Part shown: positions 1 to 5,553 of the stretch, piece after piece
Layout of the letters: each line of letters opens with the position of its first letter
Numbering within the stretch: position 1 is the stretch's first letter
Source: Bacteroides sp.
GTDB taxonomy: Bacteria; Bacteroidota; Bacteroidia; Bacteroidales; Bacteroidaceae
NCBI GenBank assembly: GCA_030151845.1
Contig: JASLCM010000112.1
Location: 1-7,363, forward strand
DNA: 7,363 nucleotides
Direction: 5' to 3'
Translations under genes and position numbers: made by a program
The notes under the pieces: generated by a model
The model's input: the letters and a program-made list of their open reading frames with translations, nothing else
Database searches by the model: none
Told to the model about the DNA's origin: nothing

Positions 1-159
1 GCTACTTTGGTGGCTGCTTTTATTATTTTTAGCTATGCCCCGTTTAGCAACTGCAAACCCAAAAATCGAAATATATCTAAAAAAGAATTTCTCCCATTTA
101 AAAGTTTATTAGCTCCTAATATCCCCCTAAAAGAACAAGGAAAGAGACCCTATAACTAG
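1..159 (+). CDS. C-terminal end of a small hypothetical protein (5' end cut by window edge)
   Basis: Frame 1 is open from the first base to a TAG at 157-159, giving the last 52 residues of a protein whose start lies outside the window. The visible part begins with a hydrophobic run (ATLVAAFIIFSYAPF), which could be the end of a signal peptide or a membrane segment. A basic, Lys/Asn-rich tail of about 35 residues follows and ends in RPYN. I recognise no family. Its build, hydrophobic leader plus short basic tail, resembles that of the next gene 69 bases downstream on the same strand, but I cannot align the two convincingly. It could instead be the tail of a larger membrane protein. The coding call rests on the open frame, the hydrophobic-then-polar pattern and the position, so it is moderate. 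Confidence 0.45.
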   Translation, partial: ATLVAAFIIFSYAPFSNCKPKNRNISKKEFLPFKSLLAPNIPLKEQGKRPYN

Positions 160-228
160 ATTCTCGTAAACCTTTCGGCCCTCTCTTTGTTAGTAAGGTT
201 GTATTAAGTTAAAATCAACAACTATAGA

Positions 229-582
229 GTGAAGGCTAGAAAGCAAAATACCTGTTTTAAGGTTGCTATTTTAATAGTAACCGTATTGTTGTGTTTGCCT
301 TGTTCTGCAAAACAAGAGATTAAGTTGGCTCTAGATATCCCTATTTCTACCCTTAATACTAAAACTAACGCAGATCAATTCGTAGAGTGCTTCACCTTTA
401 CCTCAAAAAAACAGGAAAAGAGCCTTAAGGAACGAAAAAAACCTTTTTCAGATACAACTACAACAGCTTACGATTTATTTGTTCCACATTATAAGTGGAG
501 GAAAAAAGAGGAGTTTAAAAAACCGATTAATCTTCCCTATTCAACCCCTATTTACATCTTAAACCAACAGTATCGAATTTAG
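229..582 (+). CDS. small secreted hypothetical protein, GTG start
   Basis: This 117-residue protein has a probable Sec signal peptide: basic start (KARKQ), hydrophobic core at about residues 11-25, and a likely signal peptidase I site after CSA near residue 27. The cysteine at about 25 follows a proline, so it is a poor lipobox and I do not call a lipoprotein. The mature part of about 90 residues is polar and rich in Lys, Thr and Phe/Tyr, with basic clusters near residues 59-71 and 91-98. I recognise no domain. GTG at 229 is the only usual start after the in-frame stop at 205-207 and places the signal peptide correctly. The gene lies between another small protein and doxDA on the same strand; its stop codon touches an inverted repeat at 583-641. 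It could be a lineage-specific exported protein; a chance reading frame is less likely given the signal peptide. Confidence 0.55.
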   Translation: MKARKQNTCFKVAILIVTVLLCLPCSAKQEIKLALDIPISTLNTKTNADQFVECFTFTSKKQEKSLKERKKPFSDTTTTAYDLFVPHYKWRKKEEFKKPINLPYSTPIYILNQQYRI

Positions 583-641
583 AATTCAATTGCCTTAAAA
601 GAGAGATACTTATCTATTTTAATAAAAACAACAATTGAATT
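583..641. repeat. 10-bp perfect inverted repeat framing the doxDA upstream region
   Basis: AATTCAATTG at 583-592 is repeated as its exact complement CAATTGAATT at 632-641, with 39 bases between. The left arm starts right after the stop codon of the upstream small gene and the right arm ends three bases before the doxDA ATG. In RNA it would sequester the doxDA start region; in DNA it could be a pair of regulator half-sites, since each arm contains the palindrome CAATTG. No T-run follows, so it is not an intrinsic terminator. AT-rich context makes chance possible. Confidence 0.4.
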
Positions 642-644
642 TTA

Positions 645-1658
645 ATGAAAAAACAAGATTATAACTATGCCGGTATGTTTACTACGGCACTACGCCTCGT
701 TGTAGGTTGGACCTACTTTTCAGCTTTTTGGAGAAGACTTATTATTGCAAACAAATTAGATCCTGATGCTGCAGGGTATATTGGTGAGAAATTCAACAAC
801 TTTCTTCCCCATGCACTAGGAATTAAACCTATTATTGAGTTTTTAGTATCAAACCCAGAGTGGTTATGGTGGGCTATGGCTCTCTTTACCATCGTAGAAG
901 CTGTAGTGGGACTGCTCTTTATGTTAGGCTTCTTTACCCGACTAATGAGTATTGGTGTTTTCAGCCTAGCCATGGGAATATTACTTGGCTCTGGCTGGAT
1001 AGGAACAACCTGCTTGGATGAGTGGCAAATTGGCGTTCTGGGTGTAGCCGCAGGGTTCTCCATCTTTTGGACCGGAGGTGGTAAGTACTCACTCGATCAT
1101 TACTTGCAACAAAGAGCCATTGGGTTTACCAAGTACAAATGGTTTAATTTTGTAGGATCGGGAGAGTTACCCCTTAAACAAAACTTAATTAATAAAGCTG
1201 TTTTACTGGGTTCACTCCTTATCTTAGGACTGACTCTTTTTACAAACCAGGTTTTTCATGGTGGAGTTTATGGAACCTTACATAACCTATCTGTTAAACC
1301 CCATGTCGTAATATCCGATGCAACGCTGAATGACTCAACACTCTCTTTTACACTCTTCAGAGACGAGGGAGCCGATGTCTATGGTTCTTTCCTTATTGGC
1401 ATTGAATTGAGAGACAAGGCGGGGAATCTACTCTTTAAACAAAACCAAGAGGAGCTCTCTCAGTTACCCAAGGAGCAAATTCGCAACAAATATGTTGCAA
1501 AAATAAAGCCAGGCGTACACAGCCTTATTCTCCCCCTAGGAGCAAAGGCAACACTCACCTTTCAAGAAGGGTTATTTAAAGAGCTGGAAGGAGAATATGA
1601 GTTGAAACTCATTGATATTAGTGGTGCAGAGTGGAGTACTAAGATTCAAAAACAATAA
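645..1658 (+). CDS. doxDA: DoxD-DoxA fusion protein (thiosulfate:quinone oxidoreductase small-subunit family)
   Basis: The N-terminal half (about residues 10-150) is a DoxD/DoxX-like membrane domain with four probable helices near 10-30, 72-96, 101-118 and 127-143, including the motif GFFTRLMS at 95-102. A fifth helix near 181-200 leads into a non-membrane DoxA-like domain (about 205-335), with FRDEGADVYGSFL at 238-250, a DKAGN turn and LILPLGA at 294-300. In the archaeon Acidianus, DoxD and DoxA are separate subunits of thiosulfate:quinone oxidoreductase, passing electrons from thiosulfate to quinone; Bacteroidota carry them as one chain. Whether the fusion oxidises thiosulfate here is unproven, and it may serve another quinone-linked redox role in the inner membrane. 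At 337 residues the length fits the fusion. The ATG at 645 follows an AT-rich leader without a Shine-Dalgarno sequence. A terminator follows at 1681, so it is the last gene of its transcript. Confidence 0.88.
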   Translation: MKKQDYNYAGMFTTALRLVVGWTYFSAFWRRLIIANKLDPDAAGYIGEKFNNFLPHALGIKPIIEFLVSNPEWLWWAMALFTIVEAVVGLLFMLGFFTRLMSIGVFSLAMGILLGSGWIGTTCLDEWQIGVLGVAAGFSIFWTGGGKYSLDHYLQQRAIGFTKYKWFNFVGSGELPLKQNLINKAVLLGSLLILGLTLFTNQVFHGGVYGTLHNLSVKPHVVISDATLNDSTLSFTLFRDEGADVYGSFLIGIELRDKAGNLLFKQNQEELSQLPKEQIRNKYVAKIKPGVHSLILPLGAKATLTFQEGLFKELEGEYELKLIDISGAEWSTKIQKQ

Positions 1659-1680
1659 GAGAGTCTGCCATCATAAAATA

Positions 1681-1720
1681 GAAGAGAGTAACTTTTAAAG
1701 GTTGCTCTCTTTCTTTTTAT
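1681..1720 (+). terminator. intrinsic terminator of doxDA
   Basis: The arms 1682-1692 and 1701-1711 pair over 11 bases (AAGAGAGTAAC with GTTGCTCTCTT, one T-G wobble) around an 8-base loop. A T-rich tract follows at 1710-1720. It lies 23 bases after the doxDA stop codon. Confidence 0.8.
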
Positions 1721-1844
1721 TTAAATAGATGTATATATTGCCTAGTAAACCTTTTAAAGAAGTAATCCTCCCCCCTACCTTACTACTAGGAAATAATTGA
1801 GTAGATGTTCACTTAAATAATCTTTCTCTTAACGATAGGAGTTT

Positions 1845-2240
1845 TTATTGCTCCAAAAGTAACGTGAATGCGGCATCTCCAACAGTCATATGTAACCTTA
1901 TCTCTACTGGCTCTTTCGTCTCCTTTTTAAAAACCTCTATTTGAACAACTTTACTATTTTCTTGAGGTACAAGAGCTGTAAACCAATCAGATTCAATCAA
2001 AAGATGTTCTTTAGGTGGAAAAAACTCTTTTTCAACACCAACTTTAACCTCTGCACCAGACATCCACCAAGCACTATAGTTTTTTAAATGAATGGTGTAC
2101 CTTCCCCCCTCAGTAGGGACGTTTACTGTTTGTTGATCTACTTCAATTGGTTCCCAGCAACCGTCACAATCATCCTTACTGCAAGAACAAAGAAAGATAA
2201 ATAAGCAGATTAGTAAGGATAGAACTCGAATGTTTGACAT
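1845..2240 (-). CDS. small surface-exposed lipoprotein with BACON-like body
   Basis: The 131-residue protein starts with a signal peptide (hydrophobic residues about 6-17) ending in the lipobox LCSC, with Cys20 as the predicted lipidated residue. The residues after it are Ser-Lys-Asp-Asp. This fits the Bacteroidota lipoprotein export signal (a Lys followed by two acidic residues just after the lipid-bearing Cys), which sends lipoproteins to the cell surface. The body contains VNVPTEGGRYTIHL, a Trp pair and a closing beta-strand (AAFTLLLEQ). That pattern recalls BACON-type immunoglobulin-like domains, where a GG-Y-T turn precedes a strand and a Trp; this link is by eye and tentative. Lack of a second domain and of neighbouring SusC/D genes argues against a polysaccharide-utilisation cluster. 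It converges on doxDA, has its own probable promoter at 2255-2262, and no clear terminator was found after its stop. Confidence 0.8.
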   Translation of the reverse strand: MSNIRVLSLLICLFIFLCSCSKDDCDGCWEPIEVDQQTVNVPTEGGRYTIHLKNYSAWWMSGAEVKVGVEKEFFPPKEHLLIESDWFTALVPQENSKVVQIEVFKKETKEPVEIRLHMTVGDAAFTLLLEQ

Positions 2241-2254
2241 AGTTTTTAATTATA

Positions 2255-2262
2255 TAAAGATA
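2255..2262 (-). promoter_or_regulatory. candidate -7 promoter box for the lipoprotein gene
   Basis: On the minus strand TATCTTTA matches the Bacteroidota -7 consensus TAnnTTTG at all but the last base. It lies 14 bases before the ATG, about the same offset as the box of the MATE gene. A TTG lies 23 bases upstream of it, slightly farther than the usual spacing, so the -33 element is uncertain. Confidence 0.45.
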
Positions 2263-2318
2263 CCATAAATAAACAGCTTAAGAGACAACTTGTTGGAATA
2301 GATGTTTGCACCGAAAGG

Positions 2319-2375
2319 GTTAGAGGTTTTCAGTGCATTAAACCTAACAAAAAGATGAAATGCCAAAAGCATTTC
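2319..2375 (+). ncRNA. candidate structured RNA element: two hairpins with an alternative pairing
   Basis: Hairpin A pairs AGGTTT (2324-2329) with AAACCT (2340-2345) around a 10-base loop; flanking GTTAG and CTAAC can add pairs if AG is bulged. Hairpin B is GAAATGC (2357-2363), loop CAAAA, GCATTTC (2369-2375), a perfect 7-bp stem. The loop of A contains GCATT (2335-2339), which can pair with AATGC (2359-2363) in the left arm of B. Hairpin B and a loop-tail pseudoknot of A would therefore exclude each other, as in riboswitch-like elements. An A-rich linker, AACAAAAAG, joins them. It precedes the pncB promoter, so it need not be in the pncB transcript. No good promoter for it was found. It may be chance in AT-rich DNA. 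Confidence 0.3.
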
Positions 2376-2444
2376 TTGCAGCTCCTTTTGTTCGCCTCTA
2401 TTATTATTTAATAGAGTTTATAACTTAATAAGAAGTTTATTCTT

Positions 2445-2452
2445 TAATTTTG
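2445..2452 (+). promoter_or_regulatory. -7 promoter box, probable pncB promoter
   Basis: TAATTTTG matches the Bacteroidota -7 consensus TAnnTTTG exactly. The -33 region is weak, with only a TTA at 2425-2427 (17 bases away). Transcription would start near 2459 and leave a leader of about 70 bases before the pncB ATG. Confidence 0.5.
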
Positions 2453-2488
2453 CAACTTCAATACCTCTATTTTAAGACCATGATTCGA

Positions 2489-2506
2489 TAAGTTACAGGC
2501 AACTTA
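2489..2506 (+). repeat. small hairpin in the pncB leader
   Basis: TAAGTT (2489-2494) pairs perfectly with AACTTA (2501-2506) over a 6-base loop (ACAGGC). It ends 23 bases before the pncB ATG, so it could affect ribosome access. The stem is short and AT-rich, so the signal is weak. Confidence 0.25.
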
Positions 2507-2529
2507 AGATAGAAACAAAGAATTAAGTT

Positions 2530-3693
2530 ATGATAATAAAATACTTCACGGACAACGATCTTTACAAATTCTCTGTTATGTATGCCATTCAGAGATTGTA
2601 TCCTTGGTCTTACGTTAAGTACGAATTTATAAACAGAGGGGAAACTCGATTTCCTCAAGGGTTTGCTAACCAATTGAGAGAAGAGGTTGCCAGTATGGCA
2701 AATCTTAAGATGTCTAAGGAGGAGAAGAGATTTATAGAGAAAAAGTGCTACTTTTTTGATCCTGTATTTATCGATTTCCTAGAAGGATATCGGTTTGACC
2801 CCAATGAGGTTTCCATCTCACAAACAGAAAGTGGAGAGCTATCGGTCACCGTAGAAGGCTATTGGTACCGCACCGTTTTATGGGAGGTTCCTCTCATGGC
2901 TATTATCTCTGAGCTATACTTTAAAATGACCCATGCTACTCCTAAACATGTTGAAGAGGGAGCCATAACCAAAGCGAAGAAACTAGCAGAGTTGAAAGCC
3001 GACTACTCCGAATTTGGCACACGAAGAAGATTCTCTTTCGATGTGCAAGATAAGGTTGTTCATTGTCTCAAAGAGAACTCTAAAGCGTATTTTAAAGGAA
3101 CAAGCAACATTTACCTTGCCATGAAACACGACACTACTCCAATGGGAACCATGCCACACGAGTGGTTTATGTATCATGGAGCTATGTTTGGTTACCGTGC
3201 AGCAAACGTAAAAGCTCTTGAGGCTTGGGTAAACGTATTTGGTGGAAGTTTAGGAATAACACTGACCGATACTTATACTACCGACTCTTTTTTTGACTCT
3301 TTTAATCTTAAGCAAGCTAAGCTATTTGATGGATTGCGTTGGGACAGTGGAGATCCTTTTGAATTTATTGATAAAACCATCCAGTTTTACAAGGAACATC
3401 GTATCGACCCTACTTCAAAAACCGTTGTATTTAGCGATTCACTCAACCTAGATATGGTAGAGCGGATTAAGAGACATGTAAACAATCGTCTGCATGACAC
3501 CTATGGCATTGGAACTTTTTTTAGCAACGATGTTGGAGCTAAACCCTTAAATATGGTTATTAAGTTAACCGATGTAAAAAGATCTCCACAAGGAGAGTAT
3601 CACCGTGCTATCAAACTATCTGATGTGCATGGAAAAAATACAGGTGATCAAAAAGAGATTGCTATCTGTAAAATGACACTTGGGTTGGAATAA
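2530..3693 (+). CDS. pncB: nicotinate phosphoribosyltransferase
   Basis: This cytoplasmic enzyme of the Preiss-Handler route joins nicotinate and PRPP, with ATP hydrolysis, to give nicotinate mononucleotide for NAD salvage. Family motifs appear in order: TDNDLYKFSVMYA at about 7-19, EFGTRRRFSFD at 161-171, GTSNIYLA at 190-197, PMGTMPHEWF at 204-213, LTDTYTTDSFF at 245-255, FDGLRWDSGDP at 266-276, KTVVFSDSLNLD at 297-308, YGIGTFFSND at 325-334 and PLNMVIKL at 339-346. His210 in the HEW motif corresponds to the histidine that is phosphorylated in the enterobacterial enzyme. The 387-residue length suits the PncB-type family. Trp271 sits where enterobacterial PncB has a His (RHDSGDP), which may be a lineage difference. 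The ATG at 2530 puts the TDxDLYK motif in its usual place at the N-terminus. It is a single-gene unit with its own promoter and terminator. Confidence 0.95.
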   Translation: MIIKYFTDNDLYKFSVMYAIQRLYPWSYVKYEFINRGETRFPQGFANQLREEVASMANLKMSKEEKRFIEKKCYFFDPVFIDFLEGYRFDPNEVSISQTESGELSVTVEGYWYRTVLWEVPLMAIISELYFKMTHATPKHVEEGAITKAKKLAELKADYSEFGTRRRFSFDVQDKVVHCLKENSKAYFKGTSNIYLAMKHDTTPMGTMPHEWFMYHGAMFGYRAANVKALEAWVNVFGGSLGITLTDTYTTDSFFDSFNLKQAKLFDGLRWDSGDPFEFIDKTIQFYKEHRIDPTSKTVVFSDSLNLDMVERIKRHVNNRLHDTYGIGTFFSNDVGAKPLNMVIKLTDVKRSPQGEYHRAIKLSDVHGKNTGDQKEIAICKMTLGLE

Positions 3694-3698
3694 TTCAG

Positions 3699-3723
3699 AA
3701 AGGAGCTTTAAAGCTCCTTTTTT
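3699..3723 (+). terminator. intrinsic terminator of pncB
   Basis: A perfect 22-base palindrome at 3699-3720 (arms AAAGGAGC and GCTCCTTT) runs into six T's at 3718-3723, five bases after the pncB stop. On the opposite strand the tail is only a short T-run, so it is mainly a plus-strand terminator, though it may also help stop transcripts from the convergent MATE gene. Confidence 0.9.
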
Positions 3724-3732
3724 AGTTCATAT

Positions 3733-3756
3733 CCTCTTACTTGCTTAAGCAAGAGG
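3733..3756 (-). terminator. possible hairpin downstream of the MATE gene
   Basis: CCTCTT (3733-3738) pairs with AAGAGG (3751-3756); an alternative inner stem is CTTGC (3740-3744) with GCAAG (3749-3753) around TTAA. It lies 27 bases beyond the MATE stop codon. No T-run follows on the minus strand, so termination may instead use the pncB palindrome just beyond it. Confidence 0.3.
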
Positions 3757-3783
3757 TACCTTGCTATGAATACAGAGGTATAG

Positions 3784-5082
3784 CTATTGTCCGATTCGTC
3801 GCTTTATCTTGCTAAAAATAAACGCTTGCATCACTCCTCTCATAGCCAGATAGGAGACAAAGGCCATCCATAAAGCGTTATTCCCTAAAGCTCCTCGTGT
3901 GCTATAGTAAATGACAAAAAAGAAGACCATGGCAATAAACATAGAATCTCTCATCTCTCTTGAGGCAGTCATTCCTATAAAAATACCATCCCATAAAAAA
4001 GCAGAAAAACTCGCAATAGGAATAAGTAGAACCCATGTAATATACTCATTAGCTAGTTCGAGAACACTCTCTTTGTCGGTAAGTAACCCTAATATTCCTT
4101 TCGAGAATAAGGCATAGACGCCCGTAAAAAGTAGAGCAAAAGTGATGCCCCAAACAAAAAGGCGTTTCAATAACTGTTGCAGAGATTCTCTATCTTTAGC
4201 ACCAACAAATCTTCCAGTTAGAGCCTCTGCTGCATAAGCAAAACCATCCATCATGTATGAAAAAAGAATAAACAGCTGCATCATTAAGCTATTCACAGCT
4301 AAGTTTAGATCACCAAATTGTGCAGAAGCTGAAGTGAAAAAAGTACTCACAATAATAATGCATAAGGTACGCAGAAAAATATTGCTGTTTACCTTAAAAA
4401 ACGAACTTAAGTCTGACAGGTTTCGTATAAACTTTCCATGAATGTATTTTTTAAGTTCCTTATACTTCGTAAGCCAAACAAATAAACAGAGAAGAACACC
4501 AACTACTTGAGCAATGGCTGATCCAAGGGCCACCCCTTTAAGCTCCCATTTCAAAACAAAAACAAGAAATAGACTACAAACAATATTAACTACATTTACT
4601 GCTATTGAAACATACATGGGCGTTTTAGCATCTTGCATACCAATAAACCACCCCATAAAGGCATACATTCCCAATACGGCTGGCGCTGCCCATACGTAAA
4701 TGTAGAAGTATTGAGAGGCTAGCTGCAACACCTCCTTGCTTCCTTGAATAAAATAAAGTGCTATTTCTAATATAAAGTATTGAAAAAGAATAAGAAGAAT
4801 CCCCCCTCCCAATGCTACCAATAAAGAGCGAAGCAAAACATGAACTACCTCTTGCATATCTCCTGCCCCATAAGCTTGAGCTGTAAACCCACTGGTCCCC
4901 ATACGTAAAAAGGAGAAGCTCCAATACATAAGGTTAAAAATCATTACTGCTATGGCTATTGCTCCTATGTATAATTCTGAGCTTAGATGTCCTACAATAA
5001 ACATATCTATCATACCCAAAAGAGGTACAGTTATATTAGATATAATGTTTGGAACAGCTAATCGAAATATCTTTTTATCCAT
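3784..5082 (-). CDS. MATE family efflux transporter, DinF-like
   Basis: The 432-residue inner-membrane protein has the hydrophobic profile of a MATE transporter (about twelve helices), which exports drugs or metabolites in exchange for Na+ or H+. The N-terminus carries the DinF-type signature: AVPNIISNI at 9-17, an acidic residue in the first helix (Asp26, in GMIDMFIVGHL) and FLRMGTSGFTAQAYG at 58-72. The two-fold pattern recurs in the second half, where DGIFIGM parallels the first-half segment. The substrate cannot be read from the sequence. A longer frame opens at a TTG (5104-5106), but that codon lies inside the promoter box at 5104-5111, so I choose the ATG at 5080-5082, giving MDKKIFRLAV. 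The gene converges on pncB with 90 bases between, and is divergent from the reductase gene with a long gap. Confidence 0.93.
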   Translation of the reverse strand: MDKKIFRLAVPNIISNITVPLLGMIDMFIVGHLSSELYIGAIAIAVMIFNLMYWSFSFLRMGTSGFTAQAYGAGDMQEVVHVLLRSLLVALGGGILLILFQYFILEIALYFIQGSKEVLQLASQYFYIYVWAAPAVLGMYAFMGWFIGMQDAKTPMYVSIAVNVVNIVCSLFLVFVLKWELKGVALGSAIAQVVGVLLCLFVWLTKYKELKKYIHGKFIRNLSDLSSFFKVNSNIFLRTLCIIIVSTFFTSASAQFGDLNLAVNSLMMQLFILFSYMMDGFAYAAEALTGRFVGAKDRESLQQLLKRLFVWGITFALLFTGVYALFSKGILGLLTDKESVLELANEYITWVLLIPIASFSAFLWDGIFIGMTASREMRDSMFIAMVFFFVIYYSTRGALGNNALWMAFVSYLAMRGVMQAFIFSKIKRRIGQ

Positions 5083-5103
5083 TATTTTTATCTTTTTCAA
5101 ACA

Positions 5104-5111
5104 CAAAGATA
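5104..5111 (-). promoter_or_regulatory. -7 promoter box of the MATE gene
   Basis: On the minus strand TATCTTTG is an exact match to the Bacteroidota -7 consensus TAnnTTTG. It lies 21 bases before the chosen ATG, giving a leader of roughly 15 bases. The -33 region is only T-rich (about 5132-5136) and lacks a clear TTG. This box overlaps the alternative TTG start and argues against it. Confidence 0.6.
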
Positions 5112-5152
5112 ACCCAAATTAAGTTGGTTCTAAAAAGTGGAGGGAGCCACAC

Positions 5153-5199
5153 AAAAAAATAGCTACTATTCGGTAGAGTGGACTAACGAATAGTAGCTA
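5153..5199 (-). terminator. strong intrinsic terminator on the minus strand with no gene in front of it
   Basis: TAGCTACTATTCG (5160-5172) and CGAATAGTAGCTA (5187-5199) form a perfect 13-bp stem. Inside it, after one mismatch, TAG (5174-5176) pairs with CTA (5183-5185). Read on the minus strand the stem is followed directly by seven T's (A-run 5153-5159 on the plus strand), the classic intrinsic terminator form. On the plus strand no T-run follows. No minus-strand coding gene lies upstream within the gap, and the next gene on that side (5841) is on the plus strand. The terminator therefore implies a non-coding minus-strand transcript, or insulates the MATE promoter immediately downstream. Confidence 0.7.
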
Positions 5200-5200
5200 G

Positions 5201-5248
5201 TAAAAAACAGAGGTTCTACTAAATAAATACTTTTCCTTCTGCTTTTTA
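5201..5248. repeat. imperfect hairpin, about 12 bp
   Basis: TAAAAAACAGAGG (5201-5213) pairs with CCTTCTGCTTTTTA (5235-5248) with one A-C mismatch and one bulged base, around a 21-base loop. It begins one base after the minus-strand terminator stem. Confidence 0.5.
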
Positions 5249-5256
5249 GCCAAGAG

Positions 5257-5318
5257 TCAAGACTTACTCATTAGGATAGAAACAAAATGTATGACTAAGC
5301 ATCTAATGAGTCTCTTGA
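5257..5318. repeat. two-part hairpin, 9 + 6 bp
   Basis: ACTCATTAG (5266-5274) pairs exactly with CTAATGAGT (5303-5311). Beyond a small internal loop (CTT against C), TCAAGA (5257-5262) pairs with TCTTGA (5313-5318). The loop is 28 bases. Two separate blocks pairing in register is the pattern of a folded RNA rather than of a protein operator. Confidence 0.55.
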
Positions 5319-5319
5319 T

Positions 5320-5388
5320 TTCAATAACAATCTTACACATTAGAGAGGTGCATTAAAGATACTTTTACAGTTATCTATTGTTATTGAA
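5320..5388. repeat. 12-bp perfect inverted repeat with a 45-base loop
   Basis: TTCAATAACAAT (5320-5331) is exactly complementary to ATTGTTATTGAA (5377-5388). It begins two bases after the previous hairpin ends. Its loop contains a minor stem (AAAG 5355-5358 with CTTT 5362-5365) and a minus-strand -7-like box. Confidence 0.55.
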
Positions 5389-5398
5389 CAGTTAAGTT

Positions 5399-5428
5399 CC
5401 TTCACTAAAGAACTTTTCATTGTGAAGG
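5399..5428. repeat. 7-bp perfect hairpin
   Basis: CCTTCAC (5399-5405) pairs with GTGAAGG (5422-5428) around a 16-base loop. An alternative pairing AAGTTC with GAACTT (5394-5399 with 5410-5415) overlaps it. Confidence 0.4.
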
Positions 5429-5452
5429 GATAAAGTTTAATTAGGCTATCTG

Positions 5453-5510
5453 ATTAACTAGTAAGGAAATGATTAACTTAATTTTAGGTTATACTTATTA
5501 TCTAGTTAAT
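5453..5510. repeat. 9-bp inverted repeat with an internal direct repeat
   Basis: ATTAACTAG (5453-5461) is complementary to CTAGTTAAT (5502-5510). TGATTAACT also occurs twice as a direct repeat 19 bases apart (5451-5459 and 5470-5478). Spacing near two helical turns would suit two molecules of a DNA-binding protein, but an RNA fold is equally possible. Confidence 0.35.
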
Positions 5511-5518
5511 TTGTACAG

Positions 5519-5553
5519 AAACTCATCTTTTCTCTTAAAACAGTTATGAGTTT
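5519..5553. repeat. 8-bp perfect hairpin
   Basis: AAACTCAT (5519-5526) pairs with ATGAGTTT (5546-5553) around a 19-base loop. It is the last of the consecutive stems in the gap. Confidence 0.4.

Larger units (their letters stand above)
5153..5347 (-). ncRNA. candidate minus-strand non-coding RNA (5' end uncertain)
   Basis: The 3' end is set by the terminator at 5153-5199. A minus-strand -7-like box TATCTTTA (5354-5361), the same octamer seen before the lipoprotein and esterase genes, would start a transcript near 5347 and give an RNA of about 195 bases. It would contain the hairpins at 5257-5318 and 5201-5248 followed by the terminator stem. No -33 TTG is seen. If the hairpin at 5320-5388 belongs to the RNA, the 5' end must be further right, and the RNA could reach about 5560 or beyond. 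I do not recognise a known RNA class. Confidence 0.35.

Noticed and set aside
713..1063. 116-residue frame antisense to doxDA
   Set aside because: It is rich in Pro and Ser/Thr as expected from the complement of membrane-protein codons, and it lies over a clearly real gene.
1741..1790. 7-bp inverted repeat (CCTAGTA and TACTAGG) as a terminator for the convergent genes
   Set aside because: The loop is over 30 bases and no T-run follows on either strand; chance is the simplest explanation.
2319..2375. Naming the element as a preQ1 or NAD riboswitch
   Set aside because: Only the outline of stem, loop and A-rich tail is similar; the conserved bases of those classes are not evident by eye.
4625..4924. 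99-residue frame on the minus strand inside the MATE gene
   Set aside because: It overlaps conserved MATE sequence in another frame, has no family features and no start signals.
5083..5106. N-terminal extension of the MATE protein from a TTG codon
   Set aside because: The TTG lies inside an exact TAnnTTTG promoter box, so the extension would not be transcribed as a start; the ATG at 5080-5082 gives the usual MATE N-terminus.
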